Shown: one piece after another, positions 1 through 6,015 of the stretch
Layout of the letters: every line of letters begins with the position of its first letter
Position numbering within the stretch: the first letter of the stretch is position 1
Assembly: GCA_030066475.1 (NCBI GenBank)
Contig: JASJBO010000351.1
Location: forward strand, 1 to 7,736
Length of the DNA stretch: 7,736 bases
Reading direction: 5' to 3'
Source: Myxococcota bacterium
GTDB taxonomy: Bacteria; Myxococcota_A; UBA9160; PR03
Translations under genes and position numbers: made by a program
The notes under the pieces: model-generated
What the model saw: the letters and a program-made list of their open reading frames with translations, nothing else
Told to the model about the DNA's origin: nothing
Database searches by the model: none

Positions 1-912
1 TTCCTCTTCGGCTTCAGCCGCGGCGCCGCCACCGTGCGCAGCCTCTCGGGCTTCATCCACATGTTCGGGATCCTGCCGCGCTCCCGGGGCAAGCTGGTCG
101 ACGAGGCCTGGAAGATCTACAAGGTGAAGAACGCGGCCAGGCGGGAGAAGAAGGCCGAGGAGTTCCTGGAGCAGAACCACACCATGTGGGCGACGGTGGC
201 CTTCATGGGCGTATGGGACACGGTGGCGGCCCTCGGAGTGCCGAACTCGCGCCTCGACCGGCTGGTGGACAAGGTCTTCCCCCACGGCTTCCACGACTTC
301 CGGATCAGCGAATCGGTCCGTGCCGTGGCCCACGCCGTGGCCATCGACGACGTCCGCAAGACCTTCCACCCGGTCTTCTTCGACCGTGAGCGCACCAAGC
401 CGGGCCAGGAGCTCGACCAGGTCTGGTTCATGGGCATGCACACCGACGTGGGCGGCGGCTACGCGGAGAAGGAGCTGTCCGACATCGTGCTGGAGTGGAT
501 GGTGGGCAAGTCGCTCAAGCACGGCCTGCGCTTCTACCGGGGACGCGGGATCGAGGGGCGCTGCACGCCGAACCCCGACGGCCAGATGCACGACGCCCGG
601 GACAAGGCTTGGAAGCGCGCGATCTTCCCGGCCAAGCAGCGCTGGTGGAGCAACGAGAAGTTCGGCAAGGCCGTGATCCACGAGAGCGTGAAGCTCCGCA
701 CCCACAGCGTGGAGAACCAGCCCGGCGCCGGCTACGAGCCGTGGATCCTGCAGCACGGCCCGGAGATCGAGCCCTGGACCCACCTGGACGACTGGCTGGA
801 GAACGAGGAGACCAAGCGGGGCGCCGACCCGGACAGCCTGACCGCGCTACGCGGCTGGTCCGTCCCCGACGGGCCCGCGAGCGAGGCCCGGCGCCGGCGC
901 AGCGGCGGCTAG
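1..912 (+). CDS. DUF2235 / Tle1-like alpha/beta hydrolase, 5' end off the window
   Basis: The reading frame is open from base 1, so the true start lies outside; 303 codons are visible. The first residues contain GFSRGA (Ser at residue 6), the nucleophile elbow of the DUF2235 alpha/beta-hydrolase family. GVWDTVAALGVP follows, with its Asp at residue 73, and then QVWFMGMHTDVGGGY with its His at residue 147, completing a Ser-Asp-His triad in the family's order. LSDIVLEWM after the His block is also typical. Members include Tle1-type phospholipase effectors of type VI secretion and many uncharacterised cytoplasmic hydrolases; the substrate cannot be told from this fragment. The last 50 residues are polar and end in an Arg-rich tail. 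The stop is 4 bases from the stop of the convergent SIR2-like gene. Family call is firm; an effector role is inference, since no VgrG, PAAR or immunity gene is visible. Confidence 0.88.
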   Translation, partial: FLFGFSRGAATVRSLSGFIHMFGILPRSRGKLVDEAWKIYKVKNAARREKKAEEFLEQNHTMWATVAFMGVWDTVAALGVPNSRLDRLVDKVFPHGFHDFRISESVRAVAHAVAIDDVRKTFHPVFFDRERTKPGQELDQVWFMGMHTDVGGGYAEKELSDIVLEWMVGKSLKHGLRFYRGRGIEGRCTPNPDGQMHDARDKAWKRAIFPAKQRWWSNEKFGKAVIHESVKLRTHSVENQPGAGYEPWILQHGPEIEPWTHLDDWLENEETKRGADPDSLTALRGWSVPDGPASEARRRRSGG

Positions 913-928
913 CGCTCTAGCTACCGCC
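904..928. terminator. possible weak bidirectional hairpin between convergent genes
   Basis: GGCGG-CTAG (904-912) can pair with CTAG (917-920) and, after a 3-base bulge, CCGCC (924-928), with CGCT as loop. Both flanking stop codons lie inside the structure. There is no T-run on either side, so termination activity is uncertain. Confidence 0.3.
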
Positions 929-1981
929 CCCCACCTCGTCCAGCCGAGTGGCTACCTCGTCGTACTCGTCGATCCAGATGACCTGGACGCCGAGCTCGTT
1001 CAGCACCTGGCGCGTCATCGCCCGGTCGTGCTCGTAGAGCAGCGAGTAGATGGCCTGGATCTGATCCTCCGACTTGCCGTATGGCTGGTCGACCTTGCGG
1101 TTGCGGCCGTACTTCTCGGCGAGCCCCTCGATGCGCTCCAACTGATGCCACTCGAGCTTCGGCGCCTCCTCTCGTTTGAGGATGACGTATTGCGGCCGCG
1201 CGTTTGGCACCTTGCGCATCGCTTCGAGCAGCCGCCGCAGGTTCCGGTCCACGAGGCTCATCCCGACCATGAGGCCGGTGGTGGCGCCAAGCTGGCGCAT
1301 CTGCACCAGATTCGACCACGAGTAGGGGTCGGAGGCGGCGGCGTGGAACTGCTCTTCCGTGAAGATCAGCTGGTCGTACTTCGAGCCTCCGCCCTCGTTG
1401 GGCAGATAGCCGTGCACGTGGTAGACGGGCAGCGTGAACCCGGAATGGGCAGCGGCGGGCCCGTCTGCGCTGGCGTCGTTGCCCTTCTCATCGACCCACA
1501 CTGGCTCCGCGCGGCTGGCGTCGCGCTCGACGAGGCCGTCGTAGTTGTAGCTGACGATCGCCGAGAGCCCGCGGTCTTCGCCGCTCGCGGTGCACAACCG
1601 CCGCACCGCCTCGAGCGTGGCGTTCTCGTCCGCGCTGTCGCTGTAGCGCATGCGCGAGTAGAGCGTGCTGCGCAGCAGCTCCACGAAGTCTTCGTCGTCG
1701 GGCACGAGCCCCCGGATCTTCTGCGCGGTGATCTCGGCGGGGTCGGCCGACGACTCGATCCGGAACTGCGCGATGGCCTCGAGGTAGTTCGGGTAGACCC
1801 GCCAGTTGCGCAGCGGCGAGTCCTGCTTGTCCAGATTGCCAAGCGCGTGGAGATACATCGTGAGCACGAGCTTGTCCCAGCTCGGGAGACCGCTGTCCAT
1901 GCTCACCCCGGCGCCGAGGTAGAGCGTGAGATCCGCTCGGTCGAAGGCCTTGCGCAGCTCGTCGATCGCGGGGTCGGGCAT
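917..1981 (-). CDS. SIR2-like domain protein (SIR2_2 type), probable NAD-cleaving enzyme
   Basis: A 354-residue soluble protein with the landmarks of SIR2-like enzymes. GAGVS at residues 23-27 is the NAD-binding loop (LTLYLGAGVSMDSGLPSW). SYNYDGLVE at 144-152 carries Asn146 and Asp148, matching the TQNxD block of sirtuins. YHVHGYLP at 187-194 gives the catalytic His190-Gly191. MVGMSLVDRNLRRLLEAM at 238-255 is the GxSxxDxNxRRLL block typical of the prokaryotic SIR2_2 branch. Sirtuin zinc-binding Cys pairs are absent, which fits NAD hydrolases of defence systems (ThsA, DSR, Sir2-HerA, short-Ago partners) rather than deacetylases. The last 60 residues (MTRQVLNELGVQVIWIDEYDE) look like a small Rossmann-type end with no transmembrane segment. 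The ATG is preceded by GGAGG at 1989-1993, 7 bases away, fixing the start. A TATCCT box at 2042-2047 could be its -10, but is weak. No HerA, TIR, Ago or STAND partner is in view, so either it works alone or its partner was lost. Confidence 0.87.
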   Translation of the reverse strand: MPDPAIDELRKAFDRADLTLYLGAGVSMDSGLPSWDKLVLTMYLHALGNLDKQDSPLRNWRVYPNYLEAIAQFRIESSADPAEITAQKIRGLVPDDEDFVELLRSTLYSRMRYSDSADENATLEAVRRLCTASGEDRGLSAIVSYNYDGLVERDASRAEPVWVDEKGNDASADGPAAAHSGFTLPVYHVHGYLPNEGGGSKYDQLIFTEEQFHAAASDPYSWSNLVQMRQLGATTGLMVGMSLVDRNLRRLLEAMRKVPNARPQYVILKREEAPKLEWHQLERIEGLAEKYGRNRKVDQPYGKSEDQIQAIYSLLYEHDRAMTRQVLNELGVQVIWIDEYDEVATRLDEVGGGS

Positions 1982-2208
1982 GTCGGCGCCTCCGCTCGTG
2001 ATGCGGCGGGCCCGCCGCGCTCACCGAAGACCGTCGCCCACAGGATATCGAGTTGCGGGGCGCGAGATCGCACGATTGTCGCGCGGGTAGAGGAGCGGCC
2101 CGCAGAGGTCAGGGTGGGTGTGCGTTTCACCACGCGCGACCCAGGTGAGGCGCCCGCGCGCCGGGGGGCTGGCTCGAGGATGTGCCAGAGCGTCCGCATG
2201 CCGTGCGC

Positions 2209-2214
2209 TATGGT
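2209..2214 (+). promoter_or_regulatory. putative -10 box of the SDR gene
   Basis: TATGGT matches 4 of 6 positions of TATAAT and ends 8 bases before the GTG chosen as start. A transcript from it would begin almost at that codon, which fits the absence of a Shine-Dalgarno sequence. No convincing -35 is seen. The hydroxylase promoter contains a similar string (GCTATG-T/G-TG). Confidence 0.3.
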
Positions 2215-2222
2215 GCGGCGGC

Positions 2223-3011
2223 GTGGACCTCGGTCTCACCGCACGCCGGATCCTCGTGACGGGCAGCTACCGAGGCACGGGCGCCGCGACCGCCCGGGTG
2301 CTGGCCGACGAGGGTGCCGAGGTGGTGGTCCACGGCTTCGAGGAAGCGCCCGCCGAGGCGGTGGCGGCGTCGATCCACGCGGCCGGAGGCCGGGCGTCGG
2401 CGGTCTGGGGCGACATCCGCACCGACGCCGGGGCCGCCCGGGTGATCGAGGCGGTCGGCGCGGTGGACGTGCTGGTCAACAACTACGGCGTGGCCGAGGG
2501 CGGCAGCTGGCAGAGCCCGACCGCCGACTGGATCGACCTGTACGAGAAGAACGTGCTCTCGGCGGTGCGGATGACCCAGGCCTTCACCCCGGGCATGCGG
2601 GAGCGCGGCTTCGGGCGCGTGATCTTCCTGAGCACCATCGGCACCCACCGGCCGGCGGCGCGCATGCCGCACTACTACGCCTCGAAGACCGCGCTCCTCA
2701 ACCTCGTGCTGAGCCTCGCGAAGGAGCTCGCGGGGACCGGCGTCACCGCGAACGTGGTGAGCCCGGGTATCCTCGCCACCGACGAGGTGAAGGCCTGGCT
2801 CGTGCGGCGCGCCGAGCGCGAGGGGCACGGCACCGACTGGGTCGACGTCGAGGCTCGCGCGGCGCGCGAGTGGATGCCGAACCCCACGGGTCGCCTCGGG
2901 CGCCCCGAGGAGGTGGGCCGGCTCGTGGCCTTCCTGGCCAGCGACCACGCGGGCTACGTCAACGGGACGAACCTGCGCATCGACGGCGGCGGCACCGAGA
3001 TCCTGGGCTGA
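2223..3011 (+). CDS. short-chain dehydrogenase/reductase (SDR), FabG-like
   Basis: A classical SDR of 262 residues, the usual length. The cofactor loop TGSYRGTG is at residues 13-20, close to the N-terminus as expected from the chosen start. NNYG at 86-89 stands where most members have NNAG. Asn110, Ser137 (in FLSTIG), Tyr151 and Lys155 (YYASK) form the catalytic tetrad. NVVSPG at 178-183 and the end FLASDHAGYVNGTNLRIDGG are standard family features. It should be an NAD(P)H-dependent oxidoreductase in the cytoplasm; the substrate cannot be predicted. The frame is open further upstream to about 2118, but that stretch is Arg/Cys/Ala-rich and unlike SDR N-termini, so GTG at 2223 is preferred. 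No good Shine-Dalgarno precedes it, suggesting a leaderless or very short-leader message. It is divergent from the SIR2 gene (241 bases between starts) and 205 bases from the next gene, so probably transcribed alone. Confidence 0.93.
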   Translation: MDLGLTARRILVTGSYRGTGAATARVLADEGAEVVVHGFEEAPAEAVAASIHAAGGRASAVWGDIRTDAGAARVIEAVGAVDVLVNNYGVAEGGSWQSPTADWIDLYEKNVLSAVRMTQAFTPGMRERGFGRVIFLSTIGTHRPAARMPHYYASKTALLNLVLSLAKELAGTGVTANVVSPGILATDEVKAWLVRRAEREGHGTDWVDVEARAAREWMPNPTGRLGRPEEVGRLVAFLASDHAGYVNGTNLRIDGGGTEILG

Positions 3012-3043
3012 GCCGACGAGTGACCGCGGTCTCGCGCCCGCTG

Positions 3044-3058
3044 GCAACGCGGCGTTGC
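3044..3058 (+). terminator. small hairpin downstream of the SDR gene
   Basis: GCAACG (3044-3049) and CGTTGC (3053-3058) form a perfect 6-bp stem with a 3-base loop, 32 bases after the SDR stop. No T-run follows. It may help 3'-end formation or be chance in GC-rich DNA. I see nothing else convincing in 3012-3200. Confidence 0.2.
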
Positions 3059-3216
3059 AGGCGGACGCCGCGCGTTGCCGTCCGACGCTCCCGCGCGACG
3101 GACAAGTGCGCGAAACACCGAGGTCTCCGTCCGGGCACGCCGCTTGCTCGAGGGAACGCGCACGCGGACGCGTCGAGTTGGCCGTCTCGCGTTTCCATCG
3201 AGGAGGCCCGCAAGCC

Positions 3217-4827
3217 ATGCAGTCCCGAACCGCGCAGCCCATCGGCACCGTTCTCTCCATCCTCGTCCTGCTCGCCGCGCCCGCGGCGGCGCAGACGCAG
3301 TGGGTTCCCGCGCTCGACGACCTGGACGATCCCTCCGTCGACGGTGTGACCGATGTCACCGATGTCACCGGATGGAACCCGCGCTCGATCGACCCGCTGC
3401 TGTGCGAGAGCCCGGAGTTCGAGCCGTCGCTGCCGCCCGAGAACGGCGCCTGCGACATCGAGATCTGGATCACCGAGACCGAGTTCACCAAGGGCCAGGG
3501 CTTCTCCGAGGGCAAGGGCGAGATCTCCACGGTGTTCAGGGCCAGCTACGGCAATCCGCCGACCGCCGAGTCGGTCGAGATCCCCGAGTCGGTCTACAGC
3601 GTCGGCGAGACGAAGGGGCACGACGTGCTGCTCGGCACCTGGGAGGTCCAGACCGGCCACGCCCTCAACGTGTGGGTGTGCGCCGACTTCACCGAGCACG
3701 ATGGCGGCGGCGCCAACGGCGACGACGACCTCGGCAGAGACTGCGCCAACGTGCTGCTCGAGTGCGACCCGTCGCGCGGGGCGCCGACCCAGATCGTCGA
3801 CCTGGGTCCGGCGAACCTCTGCGGCCCGAACCAGTGCAACGGCAGCGCGTCGGCCCAGCTGAAGGTGGTCCGCGCCGACGCGGACGGCGACAACGTCGCC
3901 AACGAGGACGACTTCACCCCCGAGCCGTGCGACGAGGAGGAGAAGGGCGAGAACGGAATCGGTCTGGTGCTCTACTTCCACTACGACGACAACGGGCTGA
4001 TCACGCTGGGGCAGGCGGCCTACACGAACCTCTCGCTGTTCTTCCCCGTCTACGACCGGGTCGTGCTGGTCGCCGACAGCGAGACGTCCAACCCGCTGGA
4101 CCTGAATGGGGGCGCGTTCTCCGGAGCCGATCGGGTCTACCCGCCGACACAAGAGGGCCTGCTCGACGCCATGCAGTACCTCACGGCGGAGGGCATGCGC
4201 TTCGACGTCAAGGTCCACGCGCACGGGTACAAGAACGGCGACAAGGACTCCGAGTTCGAGACGCTCGAGGGCACCGAGCACATCAGCGGCAAGTCGCTGA
4301 TGAAGGCGACCAAGCCCGACGTGATCGGCACCGAGCGGGGCGGCGTGCCGATCGTCGCGTGGTGGAGCACCACCTGCATCGCCGAACGCCAGATCGACGC
4401 CTGGGAGAAGATCGGCGCCGTGGTGGCGAACGGCGCGCGAGACGTGCAGTTCTTTCCCAACGAGTGGATGGACTACATCACGGCCTGGGTCACGGGCGCA
4501 CGCTACCGCGACGCGGTGGAGGACGCGCGGACGTGGACCGTGATCACGGATGCCTCGGACCTGATCCAGCTCCAGGGCAGCGGGCTGCCGTGGCTGTGCC
4601 TGCCCTCGCCCGTGCTCCCGGACGGCGTGCTCGGGAACAACGCGTGTGCCGACGACTTCTTCCAGGACGTCGACGGCAAGAAGGGGCCCGATGAGGGCGC
4701 CTACAAGATCCAGGAGGTCTACGACCCGAGCCTGTCGGGCTTCGAGAACATGCTCGTCTCGTCGGAGCGGGCCTTCATCGGCGACGACCAGATCCGCTTC
4801 GGCGCCCCGACGGCGACCTGGCCGTAG
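3217..4827 (+). CDS. exported Cys-rich protein, TSP3-like calcium loop, possible clan CD peptidase-like C-terminal half
   Basis: A 536-residue protein I do not recognise as a named family. Residues 1-25 form a signal peptide: Arg4, hydrophobic core TVLSILVLLAAP, AAA-QT cleavage site after Ala25. ATG at 3217 follows AGGAGG at 3201-3206 (10 bases), and the signal peptide begins there. The acidic N-terminal half holds eight of the 11 Cys (63, 79, 155, 176, 183, 202, 207, 238) and looks beta-rich (IEIWITE, NVWVCADF). DADGDNVANEDD at 221-232 fits an EF-hand/TSP3-like calcium loop. From 247 an alpha/beta domain follows: VLYFHYDDN, DRVVLVADSE, a helix at 312-325, FDVKVHAHG with His336-Gly337, then GVPIVAWWSTTC with Cys387, then GARDVQFFPNEW. 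A hydrophobic strand before His-Gly and another before Cys is the clan CD layout (caspase, legumain, gingipain). That assignment is inference. It could instead be a non-catalytic secreted protein. No anchor or sorting tail is seen. Confidence 0.85.
   Translation: MQSRTAQPIGTVLSILVLLAAPAAAQTQWVPALDDLDDPSVDGVTDVTDVTGWNPRSIDPLLCESPEFEPSLPPENGACDIEIWITETEFTKGQGFSEGKGEISTVFRASYGNPPTAESVEIPESVYSVGETKGHDVLLGTWEVQTGHALNVWVCADFTEHDGGGANGDDDLGRDCANVLLECDPSRGAPTQIVDLGPANLCGPNQCNGSASAQLKVVRADADGDNVANEDDFTPEPCDEEEKGENGIGLVLYFHYDDNGLITLGQAAYTNLSLFFPVYDRVVLVADSETSNPLDLNGGAFSGADRVYPPTQEGLLDAMQYLTAEGMRFDVKVHAHGYKNGDKDSEFETLEGTEHISGKSLMKATKPDVIGTERGGVPIVAWWSTTCIAERQIDAWEKIGAVVANGARDVQFFPNEWMDYITAWVTGARYRDAVEDARTWTVITDASDLIQLQGSGLPWLCLPSPVLPDGVLGNNACADDFFQDVDGKKGPDEGAYKIQEVYDPSLSGFENMLVSSERAFIGDDQIRFGAPTATWP
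3343..3369 (+). repeat. three 9-base units in tandem within the exported-protein gene
   Basis: Two identical copies of GATGTCACC (3352-3360, 3361-3369) follow a related GGTGTGACC (3343-3351). They encode Gly-Val-Thr, Asp-Val-Thr, Asp-Val-Thr in the mature N-terminal region, probably a disordered linker. The units keep the frame, so copy-number change would be tolerated. Confidence 0.6.
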
Positions 4828-4831
4828 CCGC

Positions 4832-4867
4832 CCGGCCGGCCGCTGGCGGGTGCCGGCGGCCGGCCGG
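4832..4867. terminator. strong GC hairpin between convergent genes (bidirectional terminator)
   Basis: CCGGCCGGCCGC (4832-4843) and GCGGCCGGCCGG (4856-4867) are perfect reverse complements, giving a 12-bp all-GC stem. The 12-base loop can add GGC/GCC pairing (45-47 with 52-54 of the 4800 block) around GGGT. It begins 4 bases after the exported-protein stop and ends 15 bases before the last codon of the CHAP gene. No T-run is present, so it may act as a stable 3' structure or barrier rather than a textbook intrinsic terminator. Confidence 0.65.
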
Positions 4868-4877
4868 ATGGGCGCGC

Positions 4878-4893
4878 GCACGCTAGCGCGTGC
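4878..4893. other. short hairpin covering the CHAP gene stop codon
   Basis: GCACGC (4878-4883) pairs with GCGTGC (4888-4893) around a TAGC loop. The stop codon of the leftward gene (4883-4885) lies in it. It could be part of the 3'-end structure together with the larger hairpin next to it. Confidence 0.3.
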
Positions 4894-5728
4894 CCTCGCG
4901 GGCCACGTTGGCGGCGCGACTCACGCCTCGTCCGAAGTCCTGACGCTGTCGGCCGTCCTTCCAGAAGTCGATGAAGCCCGCGATCGACGGCGCCGAGAGC
5001 TCGCGCAGGCCGAGCTTCACGCGATTCCCGCAGTTTCCCTCGACCGTGTTGATCTTCTGGCCATCGCGCGAGACACGGTGGACGAAGCCGATGTGTCCCT
5101 TGCCGGTGAGCTGGCCGTTCTTCTTGTAGAGCATCACGAAGGCATCGCCGGGAACCGGCGTATAGCGACCCTTGGCCCGCCACATGCCCTGCTCGACCGC
5201 CAGCGTCTTGGCATTGCGGCAGGCACCTTCGCGACGTCCGAGCGGATAGCGGCCGAAGGCCTGCTTGGTCACCCAGGAGACGAAGAAGCAGCACCAGGGC
5301 GGTCCCGACTTGCCCTCTTGGCGCCCCCAGGCAGGCAGGTACTTGTCGACGCCACCGCGCGGCCGCGTCGAGCGGTTCGAGCCGTCGGGGATCTCCCTGA
5401 CGCCGTGCTCGGCGATCGCGATCTCGAGGAGCTTCCTGCGCGCGTCGCCGATGCCCGAGGGCACGACGTCGCCGGGCAGGCCGCTCCGCTGCGCCCGCCC
5501 ACTCGGGTTTCGCAGCGCCCACCAGGTCTCGGGACCGACCTTGCCGTCGACGCCGCAGGGCTTGCCGTGCTGGTTCAGGTGCGTCTGCTGGAAGTAGACG
5601 ATCGCCTCCGCGAGCTTCGGCGTGAAGTTCGGTGAGGTATTGCTCGCCGGCCAGTAGCCCTGCCCGGCGAGCAGCGCCTTGACCTTCACGACCTCCTCGC
5701 TCCGATCACCCACCTTCAGGATCGCCAT
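4883..5728 (-). CDS. peptidoglycan-binding + CHAP-domain amidase/endopeptidase
   Basis: A 281-residue two-domain cell-wall hydrolase. Residues 1-75 are a PG_binding_1 domain: LKVGDRSEEVVKVKALL at the start, AIVYFQQTHL in the middle, and DGKVGPETWWAL at the end. After a Pro/Gly linker, residues 95-258 form a CHAP (NlpC/P60-like) domain. PPWCCFFVSW gives the catalytic Cys146, GDAFVMLYKK the central strand, KGHIGFV the catalytic His212, and VEGNCGN (230-236) the polar third residue. It should cut an amide bond in peptidoglycan peptides or cross-bridges. There is no signal peptide or membrane segment, so it must leave the cell by holin-like release, type VI or another leaderless route, or by lysis. 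The ATG is set by GAGGAGGGG (GGAGG at 5735-5739, 6 bases away). It is convergent with the exported-protein gene and divergent from the hydroxylase. A TATGAG box at 5800-5805 is a weak -10 candidate. Endolysin, autolysin and secreted effector all remain possible. Confidence 0.9.
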   Translation of the reverse strand: MAILKVGDRSEEVVKVKALLAGQGYWPASNTSPNFTPKLAEAIVYFQQTHLNQHGKPCGVDGKVGPETWWALRNPSGRAQRSGLPGDVVPSGIGDARRKLLEIAIAEHGVREIPDGSNRSTRPRGGVDKYLPAWGRQEGKSGPPWCCFFVSWVTKQAFGRYPLGRREGACRNAKTLAVEQGMWRAKGRYTPVPGDAFVMLYKKNGQLTGKGHIGFVHRVSRDGQKINTVEGNCGNRVKLGLRELSAPSIAGFIDFWKDGRQRQDFGRGVSRAANVAREGTR

Positions 5729-5986
5729 GCATCCCCTCCTCGTCGCCGCGCCGCGTTCTTCGTGGAAGCACCCCTTCGCACGACGCGTCGCGTCCTCCCC
5801 TCATATCACAGCCGCGGCGGGGCCGGGAAGCTTCGATGGGATCCCGAGCCGAAGAGCAGGCTCGGATGCCCGTGCGGGGATGGATGCAGAGGGGAAGGCG
5901 CTACGGCCCGACGCCACGGGGTCCGGTGGAGAACCCGCCGCCTGAAGGGAGCGGCGTAGCAGACACCGCGGGCGGACGTCGCTCGC

Positions 5987-5995
5987 TGCTATGTT
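5987..5995 (+). promoter_or_regulatory. putative extended -10 promoter of the hydroxylase gene
   Basis: TGCTATGTT fits the extended -10 pattern TGnTATnnT, with -10 hexamer TATGTT at 5990-5995. The predicted transcript start, about 7 bases downstream, falls just at the Shine-Dalgarno GAGGGGAG (6002-6009), giving a very short leader. No good -35 is seen, which extended -10 promoters can tolerate. Confidence 0.4.
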
Positions 5996-6015
5996 GGTCC
6001 CGAGGGGAGAACTCG

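Noticed and set aside
1028..3349. Long plus-strand frame of about 770 codons across the SIR2 and SDR genes
   Set aside because: It runs antisense to SIR2 and out of frame with the SDR, and becomes an Arg/Gly/Pro string over the SDR. Both real genes have intact family motifs.
2208..3530. Minus-strand frame of about 440 codons opposite the SDR
   Set aside because: No ribosome site or motif; it mirrors the codon bias of the SDR and crosses two unrelated genes.
2959..4881. Long minus-strand frame of about 640 codons opposite the exported-protein gene
   Set aside because: Its product is Arg/Val/Leu/Gly/His-rich low-complexity sequence with no motif. The plus strand has a ribosome site, signal peptide and ordered Cys pattern. 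It is a GC-rich antisense shadow.
5781..5790. Perfect 10-base palindrome CGACGCGTCG upstream of the CHAP gene
   Set aside because: Short CG-rich palindromes are expected at this base composition; no second copy or promoter context supports an operator.
5860..5985. Structured region upstream of the hydroxylase resembling glycine or cobalamin riboswitch pieces (CCGCCGCCTGAAGGGAGCGGC)
   Set aside because: Only a GCCGC/GCGGC hairpin with a GAAGG-like loop is present. The conserved cores, repeated aptamer and pairing partners of either riboswitch are missing.
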